Below are positions 19,238 through 27,071 of a DNA stretch of 64,000 nucleotides, piece by piece. Within the stretch, counting starts at the first letter, position 1. Every line of letters begins with the position of its first letter. Under the pieces are notes generated by a model. It was not told the origin of the DNA. It made no database searches and saw only the letters and a list, made by a program, of their open reading frames with translations. The DNA is from Sphaerotilus hippei (GTDB taxonomy: Bacteria; Pseudomonadota; Gammaproteobacteria; Burkholderiales; Burkholderiaceae_C). The position numbers were made by a program, and so were the translations under genes. Where the stretch lies: contig NZ_QJJS01000019.1 of NCBI RefSeq assembly GCF_003201595.1, forward strand, positions 1-64,000. The letters are read 5' to 3'.

Positions 19238-20149
19238 ATGGTGCATCGCCCTGTCTCGGGCCGCACCTTGCCAGGCACCGTCCGGATGAGCCCTGCCATC
19301 GCCGCCATGGTCCCGACCGCCCGGGCGGACGAGGTCCGCATGGTCCAGGCCGCCTGGCCGGTGCTGGATCGCCTGCACGGCCCCGGCGAGCTGCGCGCGG
19401 CCGTGCTGTCCCTGCTGATGTCGGGACACGACGAGGCCGAGCACGACGCCTGGCAGCTCGAGACCCGGGGGGTGGCCGGAGCGGCCGACACCCGCTCGCT
19501 GCTCGTCAGCCTGCCGGCGGCCGCTCACCCCGCGCTGACCGAGGCCTTCTCGCGTCGCCTGGCCAGCCACCCGCTGGAGATCCGGCAGGAGACGCTGGCC
19601 GGTGCCCGCCGGCTGATGTGCGCCGACCAGCGGGTCAGCCCGCTGGACCGGCTCCACCTGCTGCAACTGCGCCACCTGCTGCACGAACCGACGCCGCTGC
19701 ACCGCGGCGGCCTGCGGGAGTGGAACGAACTGACCAGCCTGCCGCTGGCGCTGCGGCAGGCGATCGCCAGCCTGACGGCCTTCATGGCCCGCTGCGTGCC
19801 GGAGCCGGACGCCCACGCCACCGTCGGGCTGGCCGGCACCGCGTGGTATCAGGCGGTGGTCACGGCGCTGTGGCGGGACCCGCGCCAAGCGCCGGCCTGC
19901 CATGTGCCGGACGGCGACACGCTGGTGCGGGCCCTGCGCACGCTGACGGCGCTGTCCTGGCACCACCGACCGCTGCTGGCCCGCACCTGGACCCTGCCCG
20001 CGCTGGCCCACCACGGGCGGCGCCTGCCGCTGGTGGCCGCCCGCAGCCTGCGCTGCGCCTGCGTGCTGCTCGACACCCCTCTGCCGCCCGACCTCGGGCC
20101 GGCCTTCATCGAACTGCCGGACGACGGGCCCCGCGACGACACCGCGTGA
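19238..20149 (+). CDS. Unrecognised protein next to LemA; possible stand-alone C-terminal domain of an M48-type partner
   Basis: This 303-residue protein is mostly helical, has no signal peptide or membrane helix, and has no zinc HExxH motif. A stretch around residues 90-140, with PAAAHPALTEAF, RQETLAGARRLMCADQRVSPL and LQLRHLL, recalls the helical C-terminal region of M48 metallopeptidases encoded beside LemA in other proteobacteria. That comparison is from memory and is tentative. The start is uncertain: ATG at 19238, or ATG at 19286 (MSPAIAAM). It lies 69 bases after the LemA-like gene and ends 32 bases before rsmB. Confidence 0.6.
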   Translation: MVHRPVSGRTLPGTVRMSPAIAAMVPTARADEVRMVQAAWPVLDRLHGPGELRAAVLSLLMSGHDEAEHDAWQLETRGVAGAADTRSLLVSLPAAAHPALTEAFSRRLASHPLEIRQETLAGARRLMCADQRVSPLDRLHLLQLRHLLHEPTPLHRGGLREWNELTSLPLALRQAIASLTAFMARCVPEPDAHATVGLAGTAWYQAVVTALWRDPRQAPACHVPDGDTLVRALRTLTALSWHHRPLLARTWTLPALAHHGRRLPLVAARSLRCACVLLDTPLPPDLGPAFIELPDDGPRDDTA

Positions 20150-20174
20150 GTCCGGCCACGCCGCCCCGTAGACT
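20146..20174 (+). promoter_or_regulatory. Possible promoter of rsmB with short leader
   Basis: TAGACT at 20169-20174 lies 7 bases before the rsmB GTG, and GTGAGT at 20146-20151 is a weak -35 candidate exactly 17 bases upstream, overlapping the stop codon of the preceding gene. No Shine-Dalgarno is present. Confidence 0.35.
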
Positions 20175-20181
20175 CGCGGCC

Positions 20182-21540
20182 GTGAAACCCGACCGCTCCC
20201 CTCGCCCCTCCACGCCGACCGGCCGCCCCGCGCCGGGCCAGGCCCTGCCGCTCGCGACCCTGCTCGAGCACACCGCACATGCGGTCGCCGCCGTGCGCGC
20301 CGGACGCTCGCTGACCGATGCGCTGGCCGACTGCCCGCCGGCGGCACGCCCGGGTTGCCAGGCGCTGAGCTTCCACGTGATGAAACACCTGGGCGGGGCC
20401 CAGGCGGCCCGCGCCGCGCTCGTGCCTCGCCAGCCCCCGGCCGAGGTCGAGGCGCTGCTGCTGTGCGCGCTCGCCCTGCTGTGGCCCGATGGCGAGCCAC
20501 CCTACGGCGAACACACGCTGGTCGACCAGACCGTGCGCTGCGCCCGCCAGCGCACCCCCGCCCAGGCCGGTTTCATCAACGCCGTGCTGCGCCGCTTCCT
20601 GCGTGAACGGGCCGCGCTGGTGCCCAGGCTCGAGCAAAGCGACCCGGTCGCCCGCTTCCAGCACCCGCGCTGGTGGATAGCCCGGGTGCGCCAGGACTGG
20701 CCGCAGCAGGCCGAGGCGCTGCTGGCGGCCAACCAGGTGCACGCGCCCATGGCGCTGCGGGTCAACGCCCGGCACGGCGACGCGAGCCGCTATCTGGCCG
20801 AGCTCGCCGGCATCGACCTGCCCGCCATCGCCGCCGGCGAGCACGCGGTGGTGCTGGACCGGGCCGTGCCGGTCGACCGCCTGCCCGGTTTTGCCGAAGG
20901 CCGGGTGTCGGTGCAGGACCTGTCGGCCCAGCGGGCCGCGCTGCTGGTGCTGGGCCAGGGCGACGAGCGCCTGCCCGAGGGCGCCCGGGTGCTCGACGCC
21001 TGCTCGGCCCCGGGGGGCAAGACCGCCCACCTGCTCGAGCTGGCCACGCTCGACCTGACCGCGCTCGACGCCGACGCCAGCCGCCTCGAACGGGTGGCCG
21101 GCACGCTGCAGCGCCTGCAGCTGCACGCCCGGCTGCAGGCCGCCGACGCCGGCGACGTCGAGCGCTGGTGGGACGGCCAGCCCTTCGACGCCATCCTGCT
21201 GGACGCGCCCTGCAGCGCCTCGGGCATCGTGCGGCGCCACCCGGACGCCCGCTGGCTGCGCCGCCCGGGCGACATCCCCGAACTGGCCCGGCTGCAGGCC
21301 CGCCTGCTCGACCGGCTGTGGCCGCTGCTGCGCCCGGGCGGACGCCTGATCTACGCCACCTGCTCGATCTTCAAGGCCGAGGGGGAAGACCAGGTTGAAG
21401 CCTTTTTGCAACGCACCGTGGACGCCGAGCGACGAAACGCCCCCGGTCACCTGCTGCCCTTGGTCGACAATTCCATCGGATCCAGCGCGGCCGGCGTGGG
21501 TGACGGCTTCTACTACGCCCGCCTGGACAAGCGCACCTGA
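20182..21540 (+). CDS. rsmB: 16S rRNA (cytosine-967-C5)-methyltransferase
   Basis: RsmB methylates C967 of 16S rRNA with S-adenosylmethionine. The 452-residue protein has an N-terminal NusB-like RNA-binding domain (about residues 20-150, with FINAVLRRFLRE) and a Rossmann methyltransferase domain. Motif I is DACSAPGGKTAHLLE, motif IV DAPCSASGIVRRHPD with Cys344, and the motif VI nucleophile region YATCS with Cys394, so both catalytic cysteines are present. The GTG at 20182 precedes the first family-like residues; upstream codons in the same frame belong to another gene's frame. DUF4390 and the ntrYX-like pair follow, a common betaproteobacterial order. Confidence 0.93.
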   Translation: MKPDRSPRPSTPTGRPAPGQALPLATLLEHTAHAVAAVRAGRSLTDALADCPPAARPGCQALSFHVMKHLGGAQAARAALVPRQPPAEVEALLLCALALLWPDGEPPYGEHTLVDQTVRCARQRTPAQAGFINAVLRRFLRERAALVPRLEQSDPVARFQHPRWWIARVRQDWPQQAEALLAANQVHAPMALRVNARHGDASRYLAELAGIDLPAIAAGEHAVVLDRAVPVDRLPGFAEGRVSVQDLSAQRAALLVLGQGDERLPEGARVLDACSAPGGKTAHLLELATLDLTALDADASRLERVAGTLQRLQLHARLQAADAGDVERWWDGQPFDAILLDAPCSASGIVRRHPDARWLRRPGDIPELARLQARLLDRLWPLLRPGGRLIYATCSIFKAEGEDQVEAFLQRTVDAERRNAPGHLLPLVDNSIGSSAAGVGDGFYYARLDKRT

Positions 21541-21591
21541 ACCCGACGGGCGCCGGGGCGCCCGAGCACAAGAACAACCCATCACCACCAC

Positions 21592-22245
21592 ATGGCCGTG
21601 CAGCCGCGCCTCGCCTCGTCGATCGACACCTCCCGGGCCTTCGCCACGGCCGCCGCCTGCGCCCTCGGGGCAGGCGCCCGCCGGATGCACGCGGCCCTGC
21701 GGGCCGGCCTGCTGATGCTGGCGCTGCTGCTGGTGGCGGCCCGCCCGTGCCACGCGGCGGCCCTGGAGCTGCCGCTGCTGCAGGCCCAGGACAGCGAGCA
21801 GGGCGTGATGCTGACCTTCGAGACCCGCTTCGACCTGCCCGCCGGGGTCAGCGAGGCCCTGCAGAAGGGCGTGGCGCTGCATTTCGTGGCGACCGCCGAG
21901 GTGGTGCGACCCCGCTGGTACTGGCGCGACAAGCGCATCGCCCAGGCCACGCGGCTCTGGCGCCTGTCCTACCAGCCACTGACCTTCAGCTACCGGGTCA
22001 GCTTGGGCGGGCTGTCGCAGACCTACCGCTCGCTCAGCGAGGCGCTGCGGGCGGTGCAGAGCAGCGCACAATGGCGCATCGCCGAGCCCCTGACGGGCGG
22101 CGACGAAGGCAGCTGCCACCTCGAGTTCAGCTACCGCCTCGACACCGACCAGCTGCCGCGTCCGCTGCAGATCGGCATCGGCTCCCAACCTGAATGGAAT
22201 CTGCGCGTGGACCGAACTGTCAGCTTGAGCGCCGACAATCGCTGA
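21592..22245 (+). CDS. DUF4390 family exported protein
   Basis: This 217-residue protein has family features LSYQPLTFSYRVSLGG and SYRLDTDQLPRPLQIG. Function is unknown; the place between rsmB and an NtrY-like kinase is conserved in Burkholderiales, so an envelope-sensing link is possible. The ATG at 21592 gives 31 extra residues before a clean signal peptide starting at Met32 (MHAALRAGLLMLALLLVA...CHA), so the true start may be 21685. Neither start has a strong ribosome-binding site. Confidence 0.85.
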   Translation: MAVQPRLASSIDTSRAFATAAACALGAGARRMHAALRAGLLMLALLLVAARPCHAAALELPLLQAQDSEQGVMLTFETRFDLPAGVSEALQKGVALHFVATAEVVRPRWYWRDKRIAQATRLWRLSYQPLTFSYRVSLGGLSQTYRSLSEALRAVQSSAQWRIAEPLTGGDEGSCHLEFSYRLDTDQLPRPLQIGIGSQPEWNLRVDRTVSLSADNR

Positions 22246-22306
22246 TCAGGCTCCGGCCGCCCCGTCGGGCGGACGCTCCTGCTCGCCGTTGCCTTCCCCT
22301 GTTCCC

Positions 22307-24583
22307 ATGAGTCGTCGTTCCCTGCGCTGGACCCTGCTGATCGCCCTGCTGGCGACCGGTGCGACCGTGCTGGTGCTGGTCTTCCTGCTGACCGTGGCGA
22401 CCAACAACCGGGCGCTGTACGAGCACCACTTCGGCTGGCTGCTGTGGGTCAACATCGGCGTGGCCGCCGCCCTCGGGCTGGTGATCCTGATCGCGCTGCT
22501 GCACCTGACGCGGCGCATGCGGCGTGGCAAGTTCGGCAGCCGGCTGCTGTTCAAGCTGGCCGCCATCTTCGCCTTCGTCGGCGTGGTGCCGGGCGCGCTG
22601 ATCTACGGCGTGTCCTACCAGTTCGTCTCGCGCAGCATCGAGAGCTGGTTCGACGTCGAGGTCGAAGGCGCGCTCGAATCCGGCCTCAACCTGGGCCGCA
22701 GCACGCTGCAGACCCTCGTCACCGACCTGGGCACCAAGACCCGCACGGCCGCCGAGCGTGCGGCCGACAACCACGAGCGCCTGCAGGTGCTGGCGCTGGA
22801 GCGGCTGCGCGAGCAGCTGTCGGCGCAGAGCGTCGCGGTGCTGTCGAGCAACGGCCAGGTGATGGCCTCGGCCGGCGGCTCGATCGGCGTGGTGCTGCTG
22901 CCCGACCGCCCCTCGGCGCTGCTGCTGCGCCAGACCCGCAACGCCCGCGTGACCTCCGTGCTCGAGGGCCTGGACGCCGATCCCGGCGACCCTTCGGGCG
23001 CAGCCCCCGAGGCCCGCGTCCGCGCCCTGGCGTGGATCCCCTCGCCCGAGTTCAGCCTCGGCAACGAGGACCGCTACCTGCAGGTCACCCAGTCCATTCC
23101 CGCCGAGCTCTCGGCCAATGCCCTGCGGGTCCAGGCCGCCTACAGCGAATACCAGCAGCGGGCGCTCGGCCGCGAAGGCCTGCGCCGGATGTACATCGGC
23201 ACGCTGACGCTGGCGCTCATCCTCGGCGTGTTCAGCGCGCTGCTGATGGCCGCGGCCCTGGGCCACCAGCTGGCGCGGCCGCTGCTGGTGCTGGCCGAAG
23301 GCGTGCGCCAGGTCGCCCGTGGCGACCTCACGCCCAAGGCCGTGTTCGACTCGCGCGACGAGCTCGGCGGGCTGACCCGCTCGTTCGCCGACATGACCCA
23401 GCAGCTCGCCGACGCCCGCTCGCTGGTCCAGCGCAGCCTGGCCGAGGTGGAGAGCGCCAAGGCCCACCTGCAGACCATCCTCGACAACCTCAACGCCGGC
23501 GTGCTGGTCTTCGACGCCCAGGGGCGCATCGAGATGGCCAACCCCGGCGCGGCGCGCATCCTGCGCCTGCCACCCGACCTCGGCCACGGCCGCACGCTGG
23601 CGCAGCTGCCCGGCCTGGCCGACTTCGCGCTCGCCGTCGCGCAGCGCTTCTCCAAGGCCAACCTCGACACCGAGCGCAGCGAGCACAGCCACTGGCAGGA
23701 CACGCTCGAGATCACCTCCAGCACCGACAGCGCCACCGTGACCCTGCTGGTGCGGGGCGCGCTGCTGCCCGAGATGCAGCCGCTGATCGTCTTCGACGAC
23801 ATCACCGAGGTCGTCTCCGCCCAGCGCAGCGTCGCCTGGGCCGAAGTCGCCCGCCGGCTCGCCCACGAGATCAAGAATCCGCTCACCCCCATCCAGCTGT
23901 CGGCCGAGCGCCTGCAGCACAAGCTCGAGAGCAAGCTCACCGGCACCGACCAGCAGATGCTGGTGCGCTCGGTGGGCACCATCGTCACCCAGGTCCAGGC
24001 GATGAAGACCCTGGTCAACGAATTCCGCGACTACGCCCGGCTGCCTGCGGCCAGCCTCGCGCCGCTCGACCTCAACAGCCTCGTCAGCGACGTGCTCGGG
24101 CTCTACGCCGTGCAGCAGGAACGTGGCGTGCTCAGCGCCGACCTGGGTGCGGACCTGCCCGCGCTCGAGGGGGATGCCACCCAGCTGCGCCAGGTCATCC
24201 ACAACCTGGTGCAGAACGCGCTCGACGCCATCGACGGCCAGCCCGAAGGTGAGGTCGAGGTCTGCACCGACCTCTGCCTGCACCCCGACGGGCGCCTGCG
24301 CAGCGTGCGGCTGAAGGTCATCGACAACGGCCCGGGCTTCTCCGACAAGGTCCTGAAACGGGCCTTCGAGCCCTACGTCACCACCAAGGCGCGTGGCACC
24401 GGACTGGGCCTGGCGGTGGTGCGCAAGATCGTCGAGGAGCACGGTGCCCGGATCCGTCTGCGCAACCGCAACGAGCAGACTCAGGACACCACTTTCGACG
24501 GCGCGCAGCACGGCGCCGAAGTTTCTATATCATTTTCCCGCTGGGTACCGGTGATTGACCCTGCGCCAAGCCTGACGGCTTGA
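22307..24583 (+). CDS. NtrY-like membrane sensor histidine kinase
   Basis: This 758-residue protein has three N-terminal membrane helices (about residues 6-30, 43-68, 80-105), a periplasmic-type loop, a fourth helix near residue 300, a HAMP linker, a PAS domain (LDNLNAGVLVFDAQGRI), a HisKA domain with His520 in AHEIKNPLTP and a HATPase domain (RQVIHNLVQNALDAI, then DNGPGF and GTGLGLAVV). It would phosphorylate the regulator encoded next. NtrY proteins respond to nitrogen or redox state in other bacteria; the signal here is unknown. The ATG at 22307 is preferred over an in-frame TTG at 22289. Confidence 0.9.
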   Translation: MSRRSLRWTLLIALLATGATVLVLVFLLTVATNNRALYEHHFGWLLWVNIGVAAALGLVILIALLHLTRRMRRGKFGSRLLFKLAAIFAFVGVVPGALIYGVSYQFVSRSIESWFDVEVEGALESGLNLGRSTLQTLVTDLGTKTRTAAERAADNHERLQVLALERLREQLSAQSVAVLSSNGQVMASAGGSIGVVLLPDRPSALLLRQTRNARVTSVLEGLDADPGDPSGAAPEARVRALAWIPSPEFSLGNEDRYLQVTQSIPAELSANALRVQAAYSEYQQRALGREGLRRMYIGTLTLALILGVFSALLMAAALGHQLARPLLVLAEGVRQVARGDLTPKAVFDSRDELGGLTRSFADMTQQLADARSLVQRSLAEVESAKAHLQTILDNLNAGVLVFDAQGRIEMANPGAARILRLPPDLGHGRTLAQLPGLADFALAVAQRFSKANLDTERSEHSHWQDTLEITSSTDSATVTLLVRGALLPEMQPLIVFDDITEVVSAQRSVAWAEVARRLAHEIKNPLTPIQLSAERLQHKLESKLTGTDQQMLVRSVGTIVTQVQAMKTLVNEFRDYARLPAASLAPLDLNSLVSDVLGLYAVQQERGVLSADLGADLPALEGDATQLRQVIHNLVQNALDAIDGQPEGEVEVCTDLCLHPDGRLRSVRLKVIDNGPGFSDKVLKRAFEPYVTTKARGTGLGLAVVRKIVEEHGARIRLRNRNEQTQDTTFDGAQHGAEVSISFSRWVPVIDPAPSLTA

Positions 24584-24634
24584 GCAAAAACGCTACAGCC
24601 CGTACCCCTGAAACGAGTCAGCTTCGATCCTTCC

Positions 24635-25447
24635 ATGGCCAATATTCTTGTCGTCGACGATGAAATGGGCATCCGTGCCCTGCTGCAGGAAATCCTGACG
24701 GACGAAGGACACACCGTCGAGCTGGCCGAAAACGCCGCTCAGGCCCGTGCCAAGCGCGAGCAGATGCAGCCCGACCTGGTGCTGCTCGACATCTGGATGC
24801 CCGATGTCGACGGCATCACCCTGCTCAAGGAATGGGGCTCGGGCTCGCAGCTGTGCATGCCCGTGATCATGATGTCCGGCCACGGCACCATCGACACCGC
24901 GGTCGAGGCCACCAAGTACGGCGCGATGGCCTTCCTCGAGAAGCCCATCACCCTGCAGAAGCTGCTGCGTGCCGTCGAGCAGGGCCTGGCCAAGCCGGCG
25001 CCCAAGAGCGCCGCACCCGCCGAGGCCGGCGGCGGCGCCCTGCCGCTGCGCGCCGAACGCGGCTACGGCACCTACCAGCACAGCAGCGACACCGCCACGC
25101 TGGCCGCGCCCGTCTACAACCCGAGCCATGGCCAGACCAGCACCGCACCGCTGAACCACGGCAGCGGCGGCTTCAGCAGCCACCCGCACCCGCCCCACGG
25201 CAACCACCACGCCACCAGCATCCTCGCCCCCAGCGGCCCGATCCCCGAACAGAGCTTTGCACTCGACCGCCCGCTGCGCGAGGCCCGTGACGCCTTCGAG
25301 AAGGCCTACTTCGAGTTCCACCTCGCCCGCGAGAACGGCAGCATGACCCGCGTGGCCGAGCGCACCGGCCTCGAACGCACCCACCTCTACCGCAAGCTCA
25401 AGCAGCTCGGCGTCGACCTGACCCGCAACAAGCGCGGCGGCAACTGA
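24635..25447 (+). CDS. NtrX-like response regulator without AAA+ domain (receiver plus Fis-type HTH)
   Basis: This 270-residue protein has a receiver domain (residues 1-120; acidic pocket Asp8-Asp9, phospho-acceptor Asp52, Lys103) and a C-terminal Fis-type helix-turn-helix (about residues 225-265; RVAERTGLERTHLYRKLKQL). Full NtrX has a sigma54-activating AAA+ ATPase between these; here there is instead a linker of about 100 residues rich in His, Ser, Gly and Pro (SSHPHPPHGNHH). It therefore cannot remodel sigma54 polymerase and probably acts as a simple repressor or activator. It follows its kinase by 51 bases. Confidence 0.88.
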   Translation: MANILVVDDEMGIRALLQEILTDEGHTVELAENAAQARAKREQMQPDLVLLDIWMPDVDGITLLKEWGSGSQLCMPVIMMSGHGTIDTAVEATKYGAMAFLEKPITLQKLLRAVEQGLAKPAPKSAAPAEAGGGALPLRAERGYGTYQHSSDTATLAAPVYNPSHGQTSTAPLNHGSGGFSSHPHPPHGNHHATSILAPSGPIPEQSFALDRPLREARDAFEKAYFEFHLARENGSMTRVAERTGLERTHLYRKLKQLGVDLTRNKRGGN

Positions 25448-25486
25448 GCCGATCCGGACCCTTTCAAAAAAATCAGCCCGAAAAGC

Positions 25487-25515
25487 TTGGACAACTCAGA
25501 AAAGCTGGTTATACT
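25487..25515 (+). promoter_or_regulatory. Sigma70 promoter of tRNA-Phe
   Basis: TTGGAC at 25487-25492 and TATACT at 25510-25515 are separated by 17 bases; transcription would start about 5-6 bases before the mature tRNA 5' end at 25528. This is one of the best consensus-like promoters in the window. Confidence 0.7.
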
Positions 25516-25527
25516 AGCGTTCTTGAT

Positions 25528-25603
25528 GGCCTGGTAGCTCAGTTGGTAGAGCAGCGGATTGAAAATCCGCGTGTCGGTGGTTCGATTCCGCCCCAGGCCA
25601 CCA
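25528..25603 (+). tRNA. tRNA-Phe (anticodon GAA)
   Basis: A 76-base cloverleaf: acceptor GGCCTGG pairs with CCAGGCC, D arm GCTC/GAGC, anticodon stem GCGGA/TCCGC around the loop TTGAAAA (GAA), T arm GGTGG/CCGCC with loop TTCGATT, discriminator A and an encoded CCA. All stems pair fully. Confidence 0.97.
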
Positions 25604-25620
25604 GAATTTTTCAAGCATTG

Positions 25621-25652
25621 ACGCCTACTTGAGCCAGTAGGCGTTTTTGTTT
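25621..25652 (+). terminator. Rho-independent terminator after tRNA-Phe
   Basis: ACGCCTACT (25621-25629) pairs perfectly with AGTAGGCGT (25636-25644) around a 6-base loop and is followed by TTTTGTTTG. It lies 17 bases after the tRNA-Phe CCA end. Confidence 0.85.
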
Positions 25653-25749
25653 GTGCAGTCAGAGCCCACGAGTCCGGTTCCTGTCCGGTCTCCCGGCGGA
25701 ACTGCAGCGAAGCGGACGCCGACCGGCACCGCTTCCGATTCGGCACGAT

Positions 25750-25825
25750 GCGGGATTAGCTCAGTTGGTAGAGCGATACCTTGCCAAGGTATAGGTCGAG
25801 AGTTCGAGTCTCTTATCCCGCTCCA
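25750..25825 (+). tRNA. tRNA-Gly (anticodon GCC)
   Basis: A 76-base cloverleaf: acceptor GCGGGAT pairs with ATCCCGC, D arm GCTC/GAGC, anticodon stem ATACC/GGTAT around the loop TTGCCAA (GCC), T arm with loop TTCGAGT, discriminator T and an encoded CCA. It is separated from tRNA-Phe by a terminator, so it has its own promoter somewhere in 25653-25749, which was not identified with confidence. Confidence 0.96.
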
Positions 25826-25840
25826 TGCGCATCAAGCAGC

Positions 25841-25868
25841 GCCAGCCCCAGCGGGCTGGCGTTTTGCT
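25841..25868 (+). terminator. Rho-independent terminator after tRNA-Gly
   Basis: GCCAGCCC (25841-25848) pairs perfectly with GGGCTGGC (25853-25860) around a 4-base loop, followed by GTTTTGCTT. It starts 16 bases after the tRNA end. Confidence 0.8.
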
Positions 25869-26101
25869 TCGTGACGCAGACACGTCCGCAGGCCACACTC
25901 TGCGGTCGCTCTCTGGCCACGAAGCCGACCGCAACCCGAGCACTTCGTGACCGACGACAGCCCCCATCGGCCGCACGGCTCACGGCCAGCCAACGGCAGA
26001 CACGGCCGGCACGAAATCCGCATCCAGTCCGGCAGCGATGGACTGGCCTGAAATTTCCGCCCTTCGTCGCCCGGACGGGGCAGAAGCGCCTGGTTCATCA
26101 A

Positions 26102-26117
26102 ATTTCCGTACGGAAAT
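26102..26117. repeat. Perfect 16-bp palindrome
   Basis: ATTTCCGTACGGAAAT is perfectly self-complementary in the middle of the gene-poor stretch. A related GAAATTTCCG lies about 50 bases upstream. Its length and AT flanks suit a dimeric repressor site, but no adjacent regulator gene was recognised. Confidence 0.6.
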
Positions 26118-26258
26118 CAACGGATCGGTGCCGATGCATCGGGCCCGTCTTTCTTCTCTCGTCGCAGACCGCGCCCTTCCCTCCATCGGGTTCGCGCCTC
26201 ATTTCCCTCTCAAGGATCCCACATCCAAAGTCTTCACCCCGCAGCAGCATCCTTCCAG

Positions 26259-26480
26259 CTGAACGAATCGGCCGGCCTCGCCCAGTTCGGGCTTGCCCAC
26301 ACCCAGGTGATCGCCTACCTGAGTGAATCCGTGTGCCGGGCGCGCTTCAAGCCCGCCCACCAGGACCCCAGCTTCGCCGAGCTGCTGGTCACCAACGCCG
26401 AACAGATCACCGCGGCCATCGCCCGCCGCTTCGCCTCGGGCGCCCGGAGCATCTTCGTGCTGCGTCCGACGGACTTCTGA
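26259..26480 (+). pseudogene. Probable remnant of a small protein gene without a visible start
   Basis: The frame ending at TGA 26478-26480 reads as a plausible protein for about 70 residues (for example FAELLVTNAEQITAAIARRF and FVLRPTDF at the C-terminus), but has no ATG, and no GTG or TTG close to where the protein-like part begins; codons before about 26259 look non-coding. It is therefore either the 3' part of a truncated gene or a gene with an unusual start. The family is not recognised. It lies between the tRNA genes and two other unrecognised small genes, which supports decay of accessory DNA here. Confidence 0.4.
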
Positions 26481-26702
26481 TCCGGCACCGCCACGCCGCG
26501 CCAGCAGCGAATCGACCTCGGCGCCGTGCATGCCCCTTCGGCGACATGCCGCCTCGACGACTCAAGCTTTCGGGCCGGGCGCCGATGACGACGGATCACC
26601 CTCGAAGTGCCGCGCATGACCTCCTCCGCCACCCCGCCCGCCACCAGGCATCGCCCGTTGACCTGCAGGTGCTGTCGGACGTTTGCCTTCCAGAGGAGGC
26701 TC

Positions 26703-27032
26703 ATGAGCGCCAACGACTGGTCCGCCGACTTTCGTCCGCTCACGACACCCTCGGAAGACTGCTTCTTTCCGGGCACTCATGACTACGTCGTCTTTCTCAG
26801 GGGCTCGCCCGAGATCGAGCAGATGGTGCGCGACCGGACGATCTGGAGCGTGGCCAGCGGCAAGGCCGGCGAGTTCTTGGTGCCGGGCGCCGGAGATGAC
26901 TGCCCGACGGTGCGCTACCACTACCGCACGGCAGTGCCTTGGGATGACCACACGCCATCGGTGGCGTGGATGCTGATCGAGGGACTGCCATCGCTGGAAG
27001 AGATCGTTCAAAGGCATCGTGATGAAGACTGA
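26703..27032 (+). CDS. Unrecognised 109-residue protein
   Basis: The ATG at 26703 (MSANDWSADFRPL) is preceded by AGGAGG at about 7 bases, the clearest ribosome-binding site in this region; an in-frame ATG at 26607 gives a Arg/Cys-rich extension and is rejected. The protein is acidic and soluble, with no signal peptide or membrane segment. Features include DYVVFLRGSPEIEQM, a central VPGAGDDCPTVRYHYR and a C-terminal helix LPSLEEIVQRHRDED. No family was recognised. The next gene follows after 39 bases in the same direction, so the pair may form an operon. Size and acidity would fit an orphan immunity-type protein, which is speculation. Confidence 0.65.
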   Translation: MSANDWSADFRPLTTPSEDCFFPGTHDYVVFLRGSPEIEQMVRDRTIWSVASGKAGEFLVPGAGDDCPTVRYHYRTAVPWDDHTPSVAWMLIEGLPSLEEIVQRHRDED

Positions 27033-27071
27033 TCATGCGGTCGTCGCGCGCACAACCACCGTCGGACTTCG

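Larger units (their letters stand above)
25869..26702. other. Gene-poor stretch beside the tRNA genes
   Basis: About 830 bases with no convincing complete gene. It contains a perfect 16-bp palindrome at 26102-26117 and a reading-frame remnant at about 26259-26480. Other open frames here give Arg/Pro/Ser-rich translations on either strand and are not believable proteins. No duplicated tRNA 3' end (attachment-site scar), transposase or inverted terminal repeat was seen. The AGGAGG at its right end belongs to the gene at 26703. Confidence 0.6.

Noticed and set aside
17561-20500. A 979-codon minus-strand frame opposite proA, queC and the LemA-like gene
   Set aside because: It is antisense to recognised genes and has no domain-like segments.
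24141-25447. The NtrX-like gene as a full sigma54-dependent activator
   Set aside because: There is no Walker A or GAFTGA motif between receiver and HTH, and the protein is only 270 residues long.
25528-25825. The tRNA pair as an attachment site for an integrated element
   Set aside because: No integrase gene and no duplicate of either tRNA 3' end was found in the window. The accessory look of the next 1.7 kb is noted, but integration is not claimed.
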